From the NCBI GenBank assembly GCA_937960625.1, contig CALGPD010000256.1:1-7419 (forward strand): a stretch of 7,419 nucleotides of DNA. The letters run 5' to 3'. This stretch comes from an uncultured Spirochaetia bacterium (GTDB lineage: Bacteria; Spirochaetota; CALGPD01). Of the stretch, positions 5,391 through 7,419 are shown piece by piece; position 1 is the first letter of the stretch, and each line of letters starts with the position of its first letter. A model generated the notes under the pieces. That model ran no database searches. It saw nothing but the letters and a program-made list of their open reading frames with translations, and was not told the origin of the DNA. Both the position numbers and the translations under genes were made by a program.

Positions 5391-6281
5391 GTGAAAAAGT
5401 TAATATTTTTTGCATTAACTCTCTCATTCTCATTAGTAATTAGTTGCGAACAAACATATGTATCACCGTCCGGCATGTTAAAACTTTTCGTTGCTGTTGG
5501 CCAAAGCGGCAGGATAGCCGTAAGCAAGGACGGAATGTTCTGGACAGACGCAACTCAACCGATTAGCCATTTACGCGGAGTCGCATTCGGTAATGGAACA
5601 ATTGCCGCTGTTGCGCAGTCCGGCGACCTAATATTAACAAGTACAGATGGGATTACGTGGAAAAATAGAAGCCAATCAGGTACGTTTTACGGTATAACTT
5701 ATGGAGCGGGAAAATTCGTGACTGTGGGCAATGGCGGTGTAATATTAACAAGCACAGACGGGATTACATGGACTGATAGAACTCAAGCAGGCACTTTCTA
5801 TTGTGTAACTTATGTAGCAGGAATATACGTTGCTGCCGGTACTGCTGGTACAATAAGAACAAGCACAGACACGATTACATGGAATAATGAAAACGAAGCA
5901 GGAGATAGTTTTTATGGAATAACTTTTGGCAACGGTTTATTTGTGGCTGTAGGAGATAACGGTAGAATAATGACAAGCCCTGATGGAGCAACATGGACGG
6001 ATGAATCTCAAGGGAGCGATAGATTTTACGGTGTAGTTTTTGCTAACGGAAGGTTTGTCGCAGTGGGGGAAAACGGTCTGATTCTGACAAGCACAGATGG
6101 AGCAACATGGGATGATAAATCCATATCAACAAGTGATGACCTTTTTGCAATATCTTATGGCAATGGTAAATTCGTTGCTGCGGGACAGAACGGGTTAATA
6201 CTCGTTAGCACGGACTGTAAAACATGGCATAATTATATGCTTGGTGGCCAAACGTTTAGAGGTATAGTATATGCGGAATAG
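5391..6281 (+). CDS. Lipoprotein with a seven-bladed beta-propeller
   Basis: 296 residues. A lipoprotein signal (MKK, hydrophobic 4-17, lipobox VISC with C19) predicts membrane anchoring outside the cytoplasm; E20 follows the cysteine. From residue 33 the protein is built of repeats of about 37-40 residues with the consensus F.GI.YGNGKFVAVG, then NG.ILTSTDGATW. The tryptophans of the TW/FW ends fall at about 51, 90, 127, 164, 202, 240 and 279, giving seven blades. The protein starts mid-repeat (FVAVGQSGRI) and ends with the missing first strand (TFRGIVYAE), so the ring closes by strand exchange. The STDG.TW loops resemble Asp-box/BNR-type turns but lack one residue of the classic spacing. It likely binds a ligand or protein; the target is unknown. 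The start is GTG, with AGGAG 13 nt upstream, which is unusually far. A strong promoter lies at 5148-5176. Confidence 0.85.
   Translation: MKKLIFFALTLSFSLVISCEQTYVSPSGMLKLFVAVGQSGRIAVSKDGMFWTDATQPISHLRGVAFGNGTIAAVAQSGDLILTSTDGITWKNRSQSGTFYGITYGAGKFVTVGNGGVILTSTDGITWTDRTQAGTFYCVTYVAGIYVAAGTAGTIRTSTDTITWNNENEAGDSFYGITFGNGLFVAVGDNGRIMTSPDGATWTDESQGSDRFYGVVFANGRFVAVGENGLILTSTDGATWDDKSISTSDDLFAISYGNGKFVAAGQNGLILVSTDCKTWHNYMLGGQTFRGIVYAE
5487..6278 (+). repeat. Seven in-frame coding repeats of the propeller
   Basis: The repeats of about 111-120 bp encode residues 33-296. Some copies are nearly identical in DNA as well as in protein. The ATATTAACAAG..CAGA.GGGATTAC.TGG stretch recurs in blades 2 and 3, and TGACAAGC.C.GATGGAGCAACATGG recurs in blades 5 and 6. 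This indicates fairly recent intragenic duplication or conversion. Confidence 0.8.
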
Positions 6282-6375
6282 GTTATTCTGATTATTTTTA
6301 AAGTATTATATCAAACAGCACCCTTTTAATTCAAAAAGTCCGCTAATATTTTCTTGAAGGATACTTAAAATTAAT

Positions 6376-7050
6376 CTAAATCGAAAATTTTATCCCGACA
6401 TCAAAATAAACTGCAAAAGTTTTTCCAGACATCTTTGATACAAGAAATTCAGAAAACTGTCCTTTAATTTCAACACCAATGAATAAAACATATTTTTTTG
6501 TAACCGCGCCCTTAGATGATATATCGAATAAATATAAAATTCCTATTTGGTATCCAAAATCAGGTATTGTGTAATACTCTAAATCATTCGATATTCCAAG
6601 ATTTCCCTCATAATTAGCTTTTACAGGTATAGCAAAATATACTCCGAAATTAAAACAAAAATGCTTAAAATTAAAAACAGGGTTAATAGCAACGAATAAA
6701 TATTGTATACTAAAATCGTTAAAATTTGTACTATTTTGGTCTTCATTTCTTGTTTTAAAATATTGATTGCCAAGGTCAATTTGTATTCCAATATTTTTAT
6801 GGAAAAAATACGTTAACTCTACAGCGAAATGATAAGAAAATTTTGGAATTAAATTACCTTCATTAAAATACCCCGTTGTTTGTTTAGAAATTCCAGCGCC
6901 TGCTCTAAAACCAATTAGCAGCGTATTCTCAATGAAAATAGGTTTATCCTTAATATCAGGAATATCCGTAGTGCTGTTTGCACTTTGGCAAAAAGATTTA
7001 AAAGGAAAGATGAACGTTAACAATAAAACATAAAATTTAATTTGTTTCAT
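6376..7050 (-). CDS. Secreted outer-membrane beta-barrel protein
   Basis: 224 residues from the chosen ATG (7048-7050). An upstream in-frame ATG at 7060-7062 is less likely, because GGGA (7057-7060) sits 6 nt before 7050 and overlaps it. The N-terminus MKQIKFYVLLLTFIFPF followed by KSFCQ is a signal peptide, probably cleaved near C21/Q22. The C21 context (KSFC) is not a good lipobox. The mature part has alternating hydrophobic strands (LIGFRAGAGIS, YHFAVELTYFF, IGIQIDLGNQYF, FCFNFGVYFAIP, YVLFIGVEIKGQF) and ends in FAVYFDVGIKFSI, the pattern of a small eight-to-ten-strand barrel in the outer membrane. It is rich in F, N and K, and more AT-rich than the propeller gene. The role (porin, adhesin or structural) cannot be told. 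It converges with the propeller gene and has its own promoter. Confidence 0.75.
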   Translation of the reverse strand: MKQIKFYVLLLTFIFPFKSFCQSANSTTDIPDIKDKPIFIENTLLIGFRAGAGISKQTTGYFNEGNLIPKFSYHFAVELTYFFHKNIGIQIDLGNQYFKTRNEDQNSTNFNDFSIQYLFVAINPVFNFKHFCFNFGVYFAIPVKANYEGNLGISNDLEYYTIPDFGYQIGILYLFDISSKGAVTKKYVLFIGVEIKGQFSEFLVSKMSGKTFAVYFDVGIKFSI

Positions 7051-7073
7051 AAAATTTCCCATATAATTTGTAT

Positions 7074-7101
7074 TTTATACATTATAAGTATTCTTTGTCA
7101 A
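7074..7101 (-). promoter_or_regulatory. Sigma70-type promoter of the beta-barrel gene
   Basis: On the minus strand, TTGACA (7096-7101) is followed by a 16-nt spacer and TATAAA (7074-7079). The leader to the ATG at 7050 is about 15-20 nt and contains the GGGA ribosome site. The -35 box overlaps a 16-bp palindrome. Confidence 0.6.
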
Positions 7102-7115
7102 TTATTTAAATAATT
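7100..7115. promoter_or_regulatory. 16-bp perfect palindrome overlapping the -35 box
   Basis: AATTATTTAAATAATT is its own reverse complement over all 16 bases and overlaps the last two bases of the -35 site. Its position suits a dimeric regulator of the beta-barrel gene. It is composed only of A and T, so a chance origin remains possible. Confidence 0.35.
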
Positions 7116-7142
7116 TCTTATTGCAAAAATATTAATTTTATC

Positions 7143-7412
7143 TTATTGAAATACAAAAGGAGCGTATTTATCTAAAGCTTTTTCCATGTTGTTCATGGAT
7201 TCAAAAAGTAAGGTCAGGGTATTTTCATCGCAGAAAATTTCCATTCTGTTTTGAACTATTTCTAATAAAAACGTAAAAAATTGATGTAATAAGTGAAGGT
7301 GGTCGTTAATAACCCGGGCGCGGTCTTTATTTAGCAAATCATTTGTAAACCTGAACATATTCACGCTTCGCTGATATTCTCGGATAAAAAAACCAACTTC
7401 CTGAACAACCAT
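7143..7412 (-). CDS. Small helical protein of unknown function, 5' end uncertain
   Basis: 89 residues from ATG 7410-7412. The frame stays open to the window edge (7419), so the true start may lie further right and the gene may be 5'-partial. The alternative internal Met at residue 19 would give a shorter product. The sequence is predicted to be mostly alpha-helical, with amphipathic stretches (INDHLHLLHQFFTFLLEIVQ, 35-54; TLTLLFESMNNMEKALDKYA, 65-84), and has no signal peptide or membrane span. I recognise no family. It is followed by the beta-barrel promoter, so it may end its own transcript, although no clear terminator hairpin is seen. Confidence 0.55.
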   Translation of the reverse strand: MVVQEVGFFIREYQRSVNMFRFTNDLLNKDRARVINDHLHLLHQFFTFLLEIVQNRMEIFCDENTLTLLFESMNNMEKALDKYAPFVFQ

Positions 7413-7419
7413 AGTAAGC

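Noticed and set aside
5234..5527. Minus-strand 97-codon frame
   Set aside because: It runs antisense through the lipoprotein signal peptide and the leader hairpin. Its C-terminal part reads through the repeat-like block, a common source of false genes.
6323..6338. CTTTT/AAAAG hairpin between the convergent propeller and beta-barrel genes
   Set aside because: The stem is only five weak pairs and no run of T follows on either strand, so a terminator call is not supported.
7143..7419. Phage, CRISPR or mobile-element origin for the right end
   Set aside because: No direct-repeat array, transposase motif, attachment site or tRNA is visible here or elsewhere in the window.

Overview
The window looks like a stretch of chromosome from a low-GC, diderm (Gram-negative type) bacterium. 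It is visibly AT-rich and carries a lipoprotein with a clear lipobox, a probable outer-membrane beta-barrel and a tandem-GAF signalling protein. That style, including one-off lipoprotein propellers, small TPR proteins and GAF sensors, fits spirochaetes or neighbouring deep-branching diderm phyla. No marker gene here fixes the taxon, so this is an inference only. I see no rRNA, tRNA, CRISPR array or intact insertion sequence.

Layout. (1) Positions 1-877, minus strand: the N-terminal 292 codons of a tandem-GAF signalling protein that runs off the left edge, with a good sigma70-type promoter just upstream. (2) Positions 974-4096, minus strand: a compact five-gene block that is probably one operon. 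It is transcribed in this order: a four-helix membrane protein with a cytosolic arrestin-like domain; a small soluble arrestin-like protein; a PurN-type formyltransferase whose start overlaps the preceding stop (ATGA); a TPR protein; and a metallo-beta-lactamase/beta-CASP nuclease that strongly resembles the eukaryotic SNM1/Pso2 DNA-repair exonucleases. (3) Positions 4097-4496: a 400-base gap with hairpins and, at most, one doubtful 45-residue ORF. (4) Positions 4497-4964, minus strand: a DUF5684-like integral membrane protein. (5) Positions 4965-5390: a very AT-rich intergenic region containing a perfect TTGACA-N17-TATAAT promoter pointing right, followed by a roughly 200-base structured leader. 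(6) Positions 5391-6281, plus strand: a lipoprotein whose mature part is a seven-bladed beta-propeller. (7) Positions 6376-7050, minus strand: a secreted outer-membrane beta-barrel protein with its own promoter and a 16-bp palindrome. (8) Positions 7143-7412, minus strand: a small helical protein of unknown function whose 5' end may lie outside the window.

How the parts may work together. PurN makes formyl-GAR in purine synthesis, and the SNM1-like enzyme would trim DNA ends or crosslinks. The two arrestin-like proteins look like paired scaffold modules, one anchored in the membrane and one soluble. Nothing in the sequence links these activities biochemically. What can be seen is tight spacing, an ATGA overlap and shared direction, which imply co-expression. 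The most unusual items are the bacterial SNM1-like nuclease, the adjacent arrestin-like pair, and the consensus promoter with a long structured leader ahead of the propeller lipoprotein.
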